Positions 56,050 to 64,000 of a DNA stretch of 64,000 nt are shown one piece after another. Position numbers and translations under genes: made by a program. The notes under the pieces were generated by a model that had not been told where the DNA came from, did no database searches, and worked only from the letters and a program-made list of their open reading frames with translations. The first letter of the stretch is position 1. Every line of letters begins with the position of its first letter. This DNA is from Dactylorhiza incarnata. Taxonomy: Eukaryota; Streptophyta; Magnoliopsida; Asparagales; Orchidaceae. The stretch is taken from the NCBI GenBank assembly GCA_033032865.1, contig JAWHQI010000009.1, positions 14,402,001-14,466,000 on the forward strand, in the 5' to 3' direction.

Positions 56050-57534
56050 ACTGAGGGATCAGTCCCTATAGGGCGTGTTGATCCATCTCCCTCCCACTCG
56101 CTCATCAACGCATTGGAGGGGCGCATGCGACAAATGGAAGAGCAGCATGCCGAGATGATGTCTATCCTAAGAAACTTAAGAGCTCCATAAGCTCCCATTC
56201 CGCCTCCCGCACTGGTCAATCAGCATCCTCTGGCTCCGAATCATGCTCCGCCAACAGAAGCCGCTCGAGAGGAAGACATCACTAAGGAAGAGATCTCCGA
56301 AGCGACCAGCTCCGCGCATCCCGCTCGATTGGCTAGGGGACCTGGGGCCAACCTTCATCATCACCACCAGGGAGCAGTAAGCCCTAGACAAGTTGTTGGA
56401 AGACTCACTCGCGAGGATATATGCGATGTGATAGCATAAGAATATGGACAAGTCAGACAACGGACTGCTTTCGCCTGCCGCCCTCTGCACCACGTATCTC
56501 CGCTGGCACCTCTAGTCCTAGCACATTCGATCCTGCATGGCTTCAAGCTCCCCAACATCGAGACGTTCGACGGAACGGATGATCCACTGAAGCATATCAA
56601 TCACTTCACCACAGTCATGTTGATCTACAATGCTCTGTATCAGCTGTTGTGCCAAGTGTTCCCAACAACACTGAAGGGGCAAACACGTACCTGGTTTCAT
56701 TCTCTGCGAGAAGGAGCAATCAATAGTTTTGTGGAATTGACTCAACAATTCACATACCAGTTCGTCACAAACCACAGAATCATCTGAGACCCCTCTCATC
56801 TTTTAGGGATTCTCCAGAATGAGGGAGAGACCCTCAAAGACTTTTTTTGCCACTTCACTACTAAAGCGCGGCAAATCCTCATGGTCGACCCCGAGCTCTT
56901 GAGGGGCGTCTTCCTGGGAGGACTCCACCCAAATGGTTTCTACTCAGAACTGATAAGGGGGACGGTGCCCATCTATCCCGATCTGGTGCACTGGGTCGAA
57001 GCTCAAATCGCTGCGGACGAAGCCATTGAGGCACACCGACAACAGTTCAAAGGAAGTCAAAAAAGGAAGAAGGGGGAAGAGCAGGCCCCTAGAAGACATG
57101 AGGAGTGCCACAACAACGAGCTTCTCTAGAACCCCCGGAAGGATTGGTGTCCCTGACCGCCTCAGATATACACTCCTCTCAACACATCTCATGCCAATGT
57201 ACTCTACGTGATCCAAGACAATCAGACACTCCAAAGACTGCAAGAAATCCCCACAAATGCCAGGGTAGACCGGTCGAAGTACTGCGAGTTCTATCGGGGA
57301 ATTGGACAGACCACTGAGGAATGCATAAAGCTTAATGAAGAGATTGAGCATCTTGTTCGTCAAGGCATCCTCAGCAGGTTTCTGCAGGGCCAAGTCCATA
57401 ATCATCCAGCACCGCCACAGCCCAGAAGAGACCAGTCACCCCCGCACCATGACACGCATGGGTGTAGGCAAGTAGTAAGAGAGGTCGAGATCATAGCTAG
57501 ATCTCACTTTCCTTACATTCACTCCAACGCTTAG
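56050..57534 (+). pseudogene. gag: TAT-2 gag
   Basis: A single frame holds MRQMEEQHAEMMSIL, the capsid core (YDGTxDP-like FDGTDDPLKHINHF, TRTWFHSL, FVTNH, EGETLKDFFCHFTTKA), LLRGVFLGGLHPNGFYSEL, a basic stretch, and a knuckle-like CEFYRGIGQTTEEC in which both usual histidines are lost. In-frame stops at 56188, 56437, 56785, 57127, 57154 and 57532. Frame is conserved throughout, which shows decay by point mutation. Confidence 0.82.
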
Positions 57535-58025
57535 CACGAGAAAGATCAGCAGGTCCTGAAGGCGCCGCATACCGCCACCATCAATTTTGGAGACAAAGAC
57601 CTAGAGTGGCTTCTCCTACCACTCAAAGACCCCCTCGTCATTGGCGTAGGAATCGACAACCCAAGCTTCCGTGTTAAGAGGATCCTGATCGACAACATAA
57701 GTTATGTTGATGTCCTATTTATGTCCATCGTCCACAGTATGCAGATCCCAAAAGGACAACTCAAGCCAGCGACATGCGGGTATACGACTTCAATGGCAAC
57801 CCCGTCTCGGTACAAGGAACCATCACTCTACCCGTCACCCTAGGCGAGTTTCCAAAGTAGGTCACGCATGATGTCCAGTTTGTGGTTGTGGAGTCTGACT
57901 CCGCCTACAATACCATCTTCAGGCATCCTCTTCAGGTATGGTTCCAAGCCATCCCCTATATCCCGCACATGGCGATGAAGTTTATCACCCCTGGAAGAGT
58001 GGGCGTTGTACGAGGCAATTAGGAG
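57535..58025 (+). pseudogene. pol: TAT-2 protease
   Basis: Same frame as gag, then shifted near 57770. Encodes DKDLEWLLLPLKDPLVIG, RVKRILIDNISYVDVLF (TAT proteases read IDNGSSADIL here, so the glycine is lost), FNGNPVSVQGTITLPVTLGEFP and KFITPGRVGVVRGN. Beyond this, where RT should follow, only 30-odd residues of unrelated frame are seen. Confidence 0.78.
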
Positions 58026-58366
58026 GCCGCACGCTCATGTTATCTATAATCAACACACCTTGACCAGGACACTACTCCGGCCTCCAGCGTGTTCACTCCT
58101 CAGTGCGCAATCGCTGCATCCCACGACGATCCGCCAAGGGGACCTGCGCCAGCCTAATCCGGAAGGACGAAGACCAGGGAGGAGAAGCCCAATTTTTATC
58201 TGCATTAAATTTACTTGATTATTTATTCATGTATTTTCTTATTTGCTAGAATAATTATGTGCCACAAGTCTGCACTTGCGCCCATTTATGCGCTTTCATT
58301 TCATCATTCTGCTATTATTTCTGCTTCTAACACCATTATGATTGGGCTTTGCAACCACGCACTACC
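58026..58366 (+). other. Non-coding region of TAT-2 downstream of protease
   Basis: AT-rich and non-coding, leading to the tandem repeats. No RT, RNase H or integrase motif is readable. Confidence 0.55.
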
Positions 58367-58735
58367 GGTTCGAACGCATTTGCTCTTCATCACTGTAGTA
58401 CGTGACGACACCGGCAGGGCAATCCCCCCATCCCCGCCGCCATTGGTTTGAACGCATTCGCTCTTCACCGCAATTCGAGGTTCATCCCCTGACCGCGCAC
58501 TACCGGTTCGAATGCATCCGCTCTTCACTATCATAGTAGGTCACGACACCGCTAGGGATAGCCCCCTCGCCGTCGCAATCGGTTCGAACGCATCCGCTCT
58601 TCACCGCCGTAGTAGGTCATGACACTGCCAGGGCAATCCCCCCTCGTCGTCACCATCGGTTCGAACGCATTCTCTTCACTTTCATATGGTGTCCACCCCT
58701 AACTACAACTATCGATTCGAACGAGAAAGCTATTC
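58367..58735. repeat. GGTTCGAACGCAT tandem repeats of TAT-2
   Basis: Six units start GGTTCGAACGCAT or close variants at 58367, 58445, 58505, 58581, 58658 and 58714 (spacing 56-78 bp), each followed by CGCTCTTCA, then GTAGTAGGTCA(C/T)GACACC and GGGCAATCCCCC. TAT elements are known to carry variable tandem repeats in this 3' region. Confidence 0.83.
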
Positions 58736-59112
58736 ATCGTCATAGTAGTTCCACATATGACCGGACGCACTATGCACATGAGCGCTCAAAGTTCTCATTA
58801 CCTCAGGCATAGCTCCAACAGACTTTCCGCCTCTACAGCTCCCGCAAACGCATCACTGAATAAAAATGAGAAGATAAAAAACCTTATGGTCCGTTCGGCG
58901 CGGAGGCAATGACATTCTGGCATTGGCTTTGGGTAACATTAAAGCCAATGCTCGCGTTCGGCGGGACGGAAATGGGCAGGAAATGGCTTTTAACTCAAAA
59001 TCGTCGGTTTTAGCCCTACCCTAAAAACGCGCAACCCCAAATCTTATATCCTGACTCGAGTTTTCGGTGATTTACGTCTTCTACAGCGCAGCCCCGACGG
59101 AAACATTGCCTC

Positions 59113-59163
59113 TGAAATTTCTTCCAGAAATTTCAGATCTGAAATTTCTTCCAGAAATTTCAG
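59113..59163. repeat. CTGAAATTTC-GAAATTTCAG palindrome pair
   Basis: Two tandem copies of a 25-bp interrupted palindrome with arms CTGAAATTTC / GAAATTTCAG lie near the left end of the Harbinger-like element. Confidence 0.8.
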
Positions 59164-59729
59164 TACTGTTTTATTTGAGTAAACTGCTTTTATTAGTTGA
59201 TGATGTAGTTCAATGGAGATACATATTTTATTTGAAGTTGTTCTATAGTTCAATGGTGATTTGGTCTTCAGATTTAGACTATAAATCCTTCTCAGTCAAC
59301 ATAGATTCGTGGAGATGTTAATGATGCTTTCAGTAAACTGCTTTTAAATGGTATCTTCTCGTGTCCAAATTGCTGTTCAAAATGCATGTTCAATGTTAGT
59401 ATATATTTGTTACAGTTAATATTAGAAAATGCATGTTCTGTTCAAAATGCAAGTAGATAATAAGTATGTTCTGTTCAGTACCTAATATGTAGATAATATG
59501 CATGTTCTGTTCAATACAAGCCTTATAAGGGTCGAGATCTCTGTTCAATACATAATATGTAGATAATATACATGTTCTGTTTTGTTCAAATTTTGTATCC
59601 TGGATCATGAGATTTTAATTATTTTAGGCTTGCAAAAATAACGTAAGATATTATTATAAAGTCAGCAGTTGCCGCGGCTTATGGTGCAGCGGTTGTGGTT
59701 ATGGACTACATTCCCAGACACCCAGTAAA

Positions 59730-59943
59730 TTAGCTGACTCCGTAGAAAAAGCAGCGGGGACTAATGCTACTAGCAATGTCGATGACATATATGTCGCACT
59801 GACTCAGATGATTGATTTAAACAATCGTGATTTCCTCAAGGCGATGGATATACTATGTCATGATAGTGTAAAACGTGACATATTCGTGAGGCTACCTGAA
59901 GACTTGAAGAGCACATGGTTGCGAATACAGTTTGATCGCTATA
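59730..59943 (+). pseudogene. Remnant of the Harbinger MYB/SANT-like accessory ORF, C-terminal part
   Basis: An open stretch of 71 codons encodes residues such as FLKAMDILCHD, KRDIFVRLPEDLKSTWL, which resemble the C-terminus of plant MYB/SANT-like proteins carried by PIF/Harbinger elements. The DNA-binding N-terminus is not found. Assignment is by resemblance only. Confidence 0.55.
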
Positions 59944-60313
59944 TTGTTGTCTTTTCATATGATATTTTTGTATTTTAATTTATGGACAATGATTATGCAG
60001 TAGAACTTATTTATAATTTTGAACTTCAATTATTATTGGTAGCATAATTTACTACTTCAATTTTAAAGAATATCAATTTTAAAAATTTCAATTCCAGAAA
60101 GCCAATTCCATTGTGCAGCCGAACAGCTTACAGACATAAATTCCAATTCTGTTCACTGAATTCCATCCTGCAACCGAACAGTAGAATTGGTTTTCTGCAA
60201 AAAACCAGTTTCTTCAGATATTGGTTTTCTAGCCAAAGCCAATTCCAGAAAGTCATTACGTGCGCGCCGAACAGACCATTATAGTTCACTTGGATAGGCC
60301 GCGGACTCCGAGG

Positions 60314-60325
60314 ATTGGGGGCAAA
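60314..60325 (+). other. Purine-rich tract at the 3' LTR of TAT-2
   Basis: ATTGGGGGCAAA directly precedes the LTR's TGATATGTACCCCC. A GCGGACTCCGAGG stretch before it is typical of TAT 3' ends. Confidence 0.7.
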
Positions 60326-60469
60326 TGATATGTACCCCCTTAAATTTATAATAAGAAATGGGCTATGAATATCAGAAAGGGGTGCCAATAGCTCAACCTC
60401 CCCACTAACTTAAGTAATGCCATTAGTGGGGAGAGAGAGGAGTACCCAAAAACAGCCAACCATCGACGC

Positions 60470-61010
60470 CCTGCATCCGCACGACCGAGCGGCCCACTTG
60501 GCCGCACGACCGCGGGCTGGCCGTGTGGTTTCTACGCCTCATGGACGCGCAACCTTCTTGGTCGCACGACCGTGCGCCCCTTAGAAACACGACCATGCTT
60601 CCCCGCAGCCGCACGATCGTGCACCGGCCATGCAGCCCCGTAGTCGCACGTCTGCGCGCCGGTGAGGTTAACCACGACCGCGCGGTCACCCGACCTCGCG
60701 ACCGCGCATTCACCCGGTCGCACTATCACGCGGTCGCCCGACCGCGCGATTGCCTGACCACTGGGCCTCCCGGCCGCGCGACCAATCTGATCGCACGGTC
60801 GCGCGGTCGTGCACCCGCAATGTGGTCTCCCGGCCACATGCCCCCTCGCCTGTCGTGCCACACCATCCGGTCATGCCGCACGACGCCGGATGCACGACGC
60901 CGGCCGCACGACCGCCTGACCACGAGAACAGCCGTCCACTCGGCCGTGCCTGGTGGCGCCCGACCGACTCCCACTATGCGGCCACTACCGCACGACCTCC
61001 CAACCTGGGC
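60470..61010. repeat. GCACGACCG / CGGTCGTGC block in TAT-2 LTR
   Basis: Dozens of interspersed GCACGACC and GGTCGCG(C) words of both orientations, including CGCACGACCGTGCG. A counterpart is present in TAT-1 (21295-21584 and 24213-24350). Confidence 0.75.
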
Positions 61011-61089
61011 AGCCTCACGTAACCACCATTGCGCCTCCATACGGCTGTTTCCGTATCACCACCAGCATGCCTCATTATTCACATAATTA

Positions 61090-61350
61090 TCCGTCATGAG
61101 GTGCATATAACAAAATATCCATCATGGTTGTGCGTATAACAAAATACTCATTGTTGGCGTGCATATAACAAAATATCGCATAATGGGTGTGCACATAACC
61201 AAATATATGGTTTTGGTGTGTGTATAACAAAATACCCCATCATGGGTGTCTGTATTACAAAATATCCCATATTGGGTGTGCGTATAACAAAATATCCCAT
61301 ATTGGGTGTGCGTATATCAAAATATATGGTTATGAGTGTGCGGATATCCG
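61090..61350. repeat. ATCATGGG 30-bp array in TAT-2 U3
   Basis: Eight to nine units of about 30 bp with CCATCATGGGTGTGC..ATAACAAAATA precede the TATA box by 45 bp. Confidence 0.8.
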
Positions 61351-62101
61351 AACTCCCTAATGGTTTAATTACCAGAACACCCTCCTCCAAATCTATAAAA
61401 GTGCCTTAAGGCTCTTATTTGGCGGCACCTTCTGTGACACCTGAGAGAGCTCTAGAGCATTCCTTCGAAAATCTCCCAGAGTTCTCCTTGTGCGTTTGAA
61501 GATTTCCTCGAAGACCTTCATCATCTTTGAAGATCACTCGAAGATCACCTTCAGAGCTTGAAGATTCCTTGGAGGATTTCCATCTACACTTGAAGGTCGC
61601 CTTCAGAGTTTGATGATTCTTAGAAGAAGGCTTGAAGACCTCCTTTGACTTGGAAGACTGCTCGAAGATCTCCTACAATCTTCAAAGACCCCCTTCAGAG
61701 CCCCTGAGATCTCCTTCGCTCCTTGAAGGCCCCCAGAAGACAGTTCGAAGTCTCATCCAACTCCGAGTTCTGAGCCCCGTTGCTACATCCATTCGTCCAA
61801 GATCGCTCCCGAGCACGCTCATCTCCATCCCACTCCAAGCGACCTCCGCGGTCTAGAAGAATTATTGTAACGAGCGGTAACATGTCACCCTCGCAAGAAA
61901 AACTTTTGTAACTCTCCAAAAAATAGTGAAATTCGACTGGCACAAACCCGGCCCGATAGTTTTTTCCTTTTTCGAGAATTTTCCACGTAAAATCTTCTTT
62001 GTCAGCCATTGGATTTTCCTGTGACTATTTGTGTGCTCGACATGCTCATGAGCTAGGACGATTCGCTTCAGCCGGTCTACGGATCTGAGTGATCCCCAAC
62101 A

Positions 62102-62335
62102 ATTTTATTTTGCAGTAATTTTGGCACAGTTTTCTAAAAAAAATGCAAAATTGAATCAGTCAACGAGAGTATTTGCCTCCTTCGGTCAAAGATGACTGCA
62201 TTTATAAAGCAGCTTTCTATATAATCAGATTAATTTAATTCATGACCAATTCGAGGTTCTTTACTTTAATACCATATACTAATATTTAATTACTCACTAA
62301 AATCTCACAGGTCGAATACAAAAGTTAATTGAATT
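62102..62335. other. Spacer between TAT-2 and TAT-3
   Basis: 234 bp of AT-rich sequence. Nothing recognised. Confidence 0.5.
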
Positions 62336-63489
62336 TGATGGGGTTCCCACTAAAGGGTCTCTCGAGTCAAATCGAGTAAAAGCGCAGGAGCAAGTCAATC
62401 CGGCAGAATGAACCGCGCGCATGGGTCGCTTTCACTCAAGGGGTTTCAAAACCGCCAGAAGCGGGGAAAGGAGCCCCGCGTGGACAAGCGCCAAGCACGC
62501 GGGGAGGGCTCGTCGCACGCACACGCAACCGACGTCTCATAAGGACGCGCGGGCGGCACCACATGCGACCGGCGCCGCGTGCGGACAGAACCATGTGTAC
62601 GCCTGAACAGCCCGTGCACACGCGCTGGAAGCACGCATGCGGACGGTGCGCTCACGGCCGTCACATGCGCACGAGCGACTGACACGCACCCCCGGACGCG
62701 CGCAAGCCGTCGATACGCCGCCGCGCTACCACCGGACTCCGCTGCCAACACCGCTCTGGCCGGTGACGCGTCGGGAAGCCTCCCCCACGCCGTCCACCGC
62801 CGCTGGTGCCGGCCGCCCTCGACCACCTCAGCCACCCGGGCAGACGGGGGGGGGGGGGGGGGGGTCATGTTCATCATTTTTGGAAAATTGGTGATCTGGG
62901 TGACCGGAACCGAGCGACGCCATTCGTCAACTCCAGCTTCAGCCGGACGCAATTTCTAGCGCACCACTTCAAAAAACTATAAAAATGCCATATGCCTTCA
63001 TTTGAAGCCAAGCAACAAAGGAGACAAAGGCTAGCTCTGCGGTTTTTTCGGCAAGGCCGTGAGATTTAGATCGTTCATTTGCTCTGAATTCCTTATGCTC
63101 GCTCTCAAGAATGTTCACGCTCAACGTTCACGTGGACACACCAGCAGGCGAAGGAAAAGACTTGGAAGATCGCGCCCGAAGATACTCCCGCCAAAGCTTT
63201 GTGGACTTGGTCACATTTCCCACTTTTTCCGCACCTAAAGCTTGTAAATGGAGAGGTTTTACGTCACCCTCCAGGGAGCTCAGCTACTTGTAACATCAAG
63301 GAAAATAGTGGATTTTGGCCCGACATCTTACCGTCCACGTGATTTTTCACACTTTTGGGGGTTTCCACGCTAAAAAGCCTCTGTGTCATTGCTGCTTAGT
63401 TTACTTTTGACTGTTTATGCGTCCACTCTGACTTGGAGCTAGGACAGTCCGATTCTCCGGACCGAAAGAAAATCGGGCAACCCGCAACA
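62336..63489 (+). repeat. TAT-3 5' LTR
   Basis: Proposed start TGATGGGGTTCCCAC, end CCCGCAACA. It shares with the other TAT LTRs a GC-rich first half (62400-62840), a CTATAAAAATG box at about 62976, GATTTTTCACACTTTTGGGGG, and the end. The GC-rich half differs from TAT-2 in sequence. The left boundary is less certain than the right. Confidence 0.65.
62846..62864 (+). repeat. Run of 19 G in TAT-3 LTR
   Basis: Uninterrupted guanines after CAGAC, about 110 bp upstream of the TATA box. Could form a quadruplex and is prone to sequencing length error. Confidence 0.85.
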
Positions 63490-63490
63490 G

Positions 63491-63510
63491 TTTGGCGCAG
63501 TCCGTGGGAA
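63491..63510 (+). other. Primer binding site of TAT-3
   Basis: TTTGGCGCAGTCCGTGGGAA one base after the LTR end, the TAT-type PBS. The tRNA involved is not assigned here. Confidence 0.8.
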
Positions 63511-63581
63511 TTAGTTCCCAACTCTCCATCAAAATTTTGGAAACCGCATTTGACTCACACAAGCGCCATCAACCAACAAAT

Positions 63582-63704
63582 ATGGCACAAGAGGAGATTC
63601 ACGCCATATGCACGACAACACTCTCCAGGAGCGCATCACAGCATGTAGAGGACGCGATTGCCCCGACCCAAGCAAGTCCCGGGCTTCAGGGGCTCCTGGA
63701 GATA
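63582..63704 (+). pseudogene. gag: TAT-3 gag remnant
   Basis: An ATG at 63582 opens 41 codons (MAQEEIHAICTTTLSRS...) ending at TGA 63705. No capsid or zinc-knuckle motif is present, and protease follows within about 120 bp, so nearly all gag is deleted. Confidence 0.5.
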
Positions 63705-63789
63705 TGAGGGGACTTGCCCACATGTCATGAAATAGGAACCATAACATGGTCCCCAATCCTCACGACCCAAGTTCTCTCTATCACGCAAA

Positions 63790-64000
63790 ACGACGAAGGG
63801 CACCTTGACAAGAAGACGCGCCTGGTCACCGCCATCCACTTCTGGGATAAGGACCTGAGAGGGATACGATCTCTGCATCGAAACCCTCTCGTCATTAGTG
63901 CAGGAATTAAAGAACCTTGCATCCACGTTAAGAGAGTTTGCGTAGACAATGGAAGCTCGGTCGACGTTTTTCTGCATGTCTGCATTCTAGAGCATGAAAA
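63790..64000 (+). pseudogene. pol: TAT-3 protease, start only (continues beyond window)
   Basis: Encodes FWDKDLRGIRSLHRNPLVISAGI, then HVKRVCVDNGSSVDVFL with catalytic DNGSS at 63945-63959. The motif is intact here, unlike in TAT-2. The right edge of the window cuts it. Confidence 0.75.

Larger units (their letters stand above)
58887..60278. mobile_element. PIF/Harbinger-like DNA transposon, nonautonomous, nested in TAT-2
   Basis: Terminal inverted repeats of about 46 bp with six mismatches, beginning TGGTC(C/T)GTTCGGCGCG and continuing to ATTGGCTTTGG, flanked by TTA at 58884-58886 and 60279-60281. A 3-bp TTA duplication and this size of repeat fit PIF/Harbinger. No transposase is present; the only coding trace is a MYB/SANT-type second ORF remnant. 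Confidence 0.83.
53806..62101 (+). mobile_element. TAT-2: TAT-type Ty3/Gypsy element with gag and protease but no RT or integrase
   Basis: A 5' LTR lacking about its first 680 bp, a decayed PBS, gag, protease, a tandem-repeat region, a purine-rich tract and a complete 3' LTR (60326-62101). RT, RNase H and integrase are absent between the protease end (about 58020) and the 3' repeats. Nested in it are solo LTR B and a Harbinger-like element. Protein sequence, PBS and the GATTTTTCCCCTTTCCGGGG LTR word fit the TAT clade. Confidence 0.82.
60326..62101 (+). repeat. 3' LTR of TAT-2
   Basis: TGATATGTACCCCC to ATCCCCAACA, 1776 bp. It holds a GC-rich block of GCACGACCG words (60470-61010), the 30-bp ATCATGGGTGTGCATA array (61090-61350), a CTATAAAA box at 61393-61400, and the TTCGAAGA region of the leader. 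Long GC-rich open frames in the first part on both strands are shadows of the repeats, not genes. Confidence 0.85.

Noticed and set aside
58367..58735. tRNA genes, because of GGTTCGAA words
   Set aside because: No cloverleaf or A box; the word recurs only as part of a tandem repeat.
60523..61086. Long overlapping GC-rich open frames on both strands
   Set aside because: They are by-products of the GCACGACCG repeat block of the TAT-2 LTR, with low-complexity Arg/Pro/His translations.
62446..62959. Open frames on both strands in the TAT-3 LTR
   Set aside because: Stop-poor because of high GC content; no start context, domain or homologue.

Overview
This window is nuclear DNA of a flowering plant: a dense stack of LTR retrotransposons with no recognisable host gene. 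Plant-specific lineages point to this: a SIRE/Maximus-type Copia element with an env-like third ORF, three Tekay(Del)-like chromovirus elements with large LTRs, TAT-type Ty3/Gypsy elements, and a PIF/Harbinger-like DNA transposon. The species cannot be told. Nearly every reading frame is broken.

Layout. 1-9710: SIRE-type Copia element on the minus strand (5' LTR 8315-9710, PBS, gag, pol, env-like ORF running off the left edge). 9711-16561: Tekay-1 (plus), gag, pol and 3' LTR; its 5' end is apparently interrupted by the SIRE element. 16562-18593: LTR piece of a family related to Gypsy-3. 18594-21083: unclassified repeats with two palindromic arrays. 21084-25331: TAT solo LTR (TSD AGATT/AGACT) that itself holds a 2.6-kb solo LTR. 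25332-26120: unclassified. 26121-27318 and 51645-53800: the two halves of a decayed Copia element (Copia-1, minus), split by Tekay-2 (27319-51639, TSD TCTTT). Tekay-2 in turn holds a Copia-like solo LTR in its 5' LTR (29094-30160, TSD CAAAC) and a complete 14.3-kb chromovirus, Gypsy-3 (31917-46248, minus, TSD CCTTC), inside its protease coding region. 53806-62101: TAT-2, which keeps gag and protease but lacks RT and integrase, and holds a solo LTR (54338-55393, TSD GATTC) and a Harbinger-like element (58887-60278, TSD TTA). 62336-64000: TAT-3, an LTR followed by a nearly gag-less internal region and the start of a protease.

How the parts work. Each autonomous-type element encodes gag (capsid with CCHC knuckles), protease, reverse transcriptase/RNase H and integrase. 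Three patterns are not explained by routine annotation. (1) All three Tekay-like elements have a short GT-AG-type intron (76, 78, 100 nt) at exactly the same phase-1 glycine codon between gag and protease, and all three gag frames lack an ATG but begin directly after an in-frame TAG that reads as a splice acceptor. (2) Several unrelated LTR families carry arrays of short, family-specific palindromes in U3 just upstream of the TATA box, and sister LTRs of one family carry entirely different palindromic words. (3) In the SIRE element the LTR's TCTCGAGA array recurs between pol and the env-like ORF, followed by a TA-rich stretch, suggesting a second, internal promoter for that ORF.
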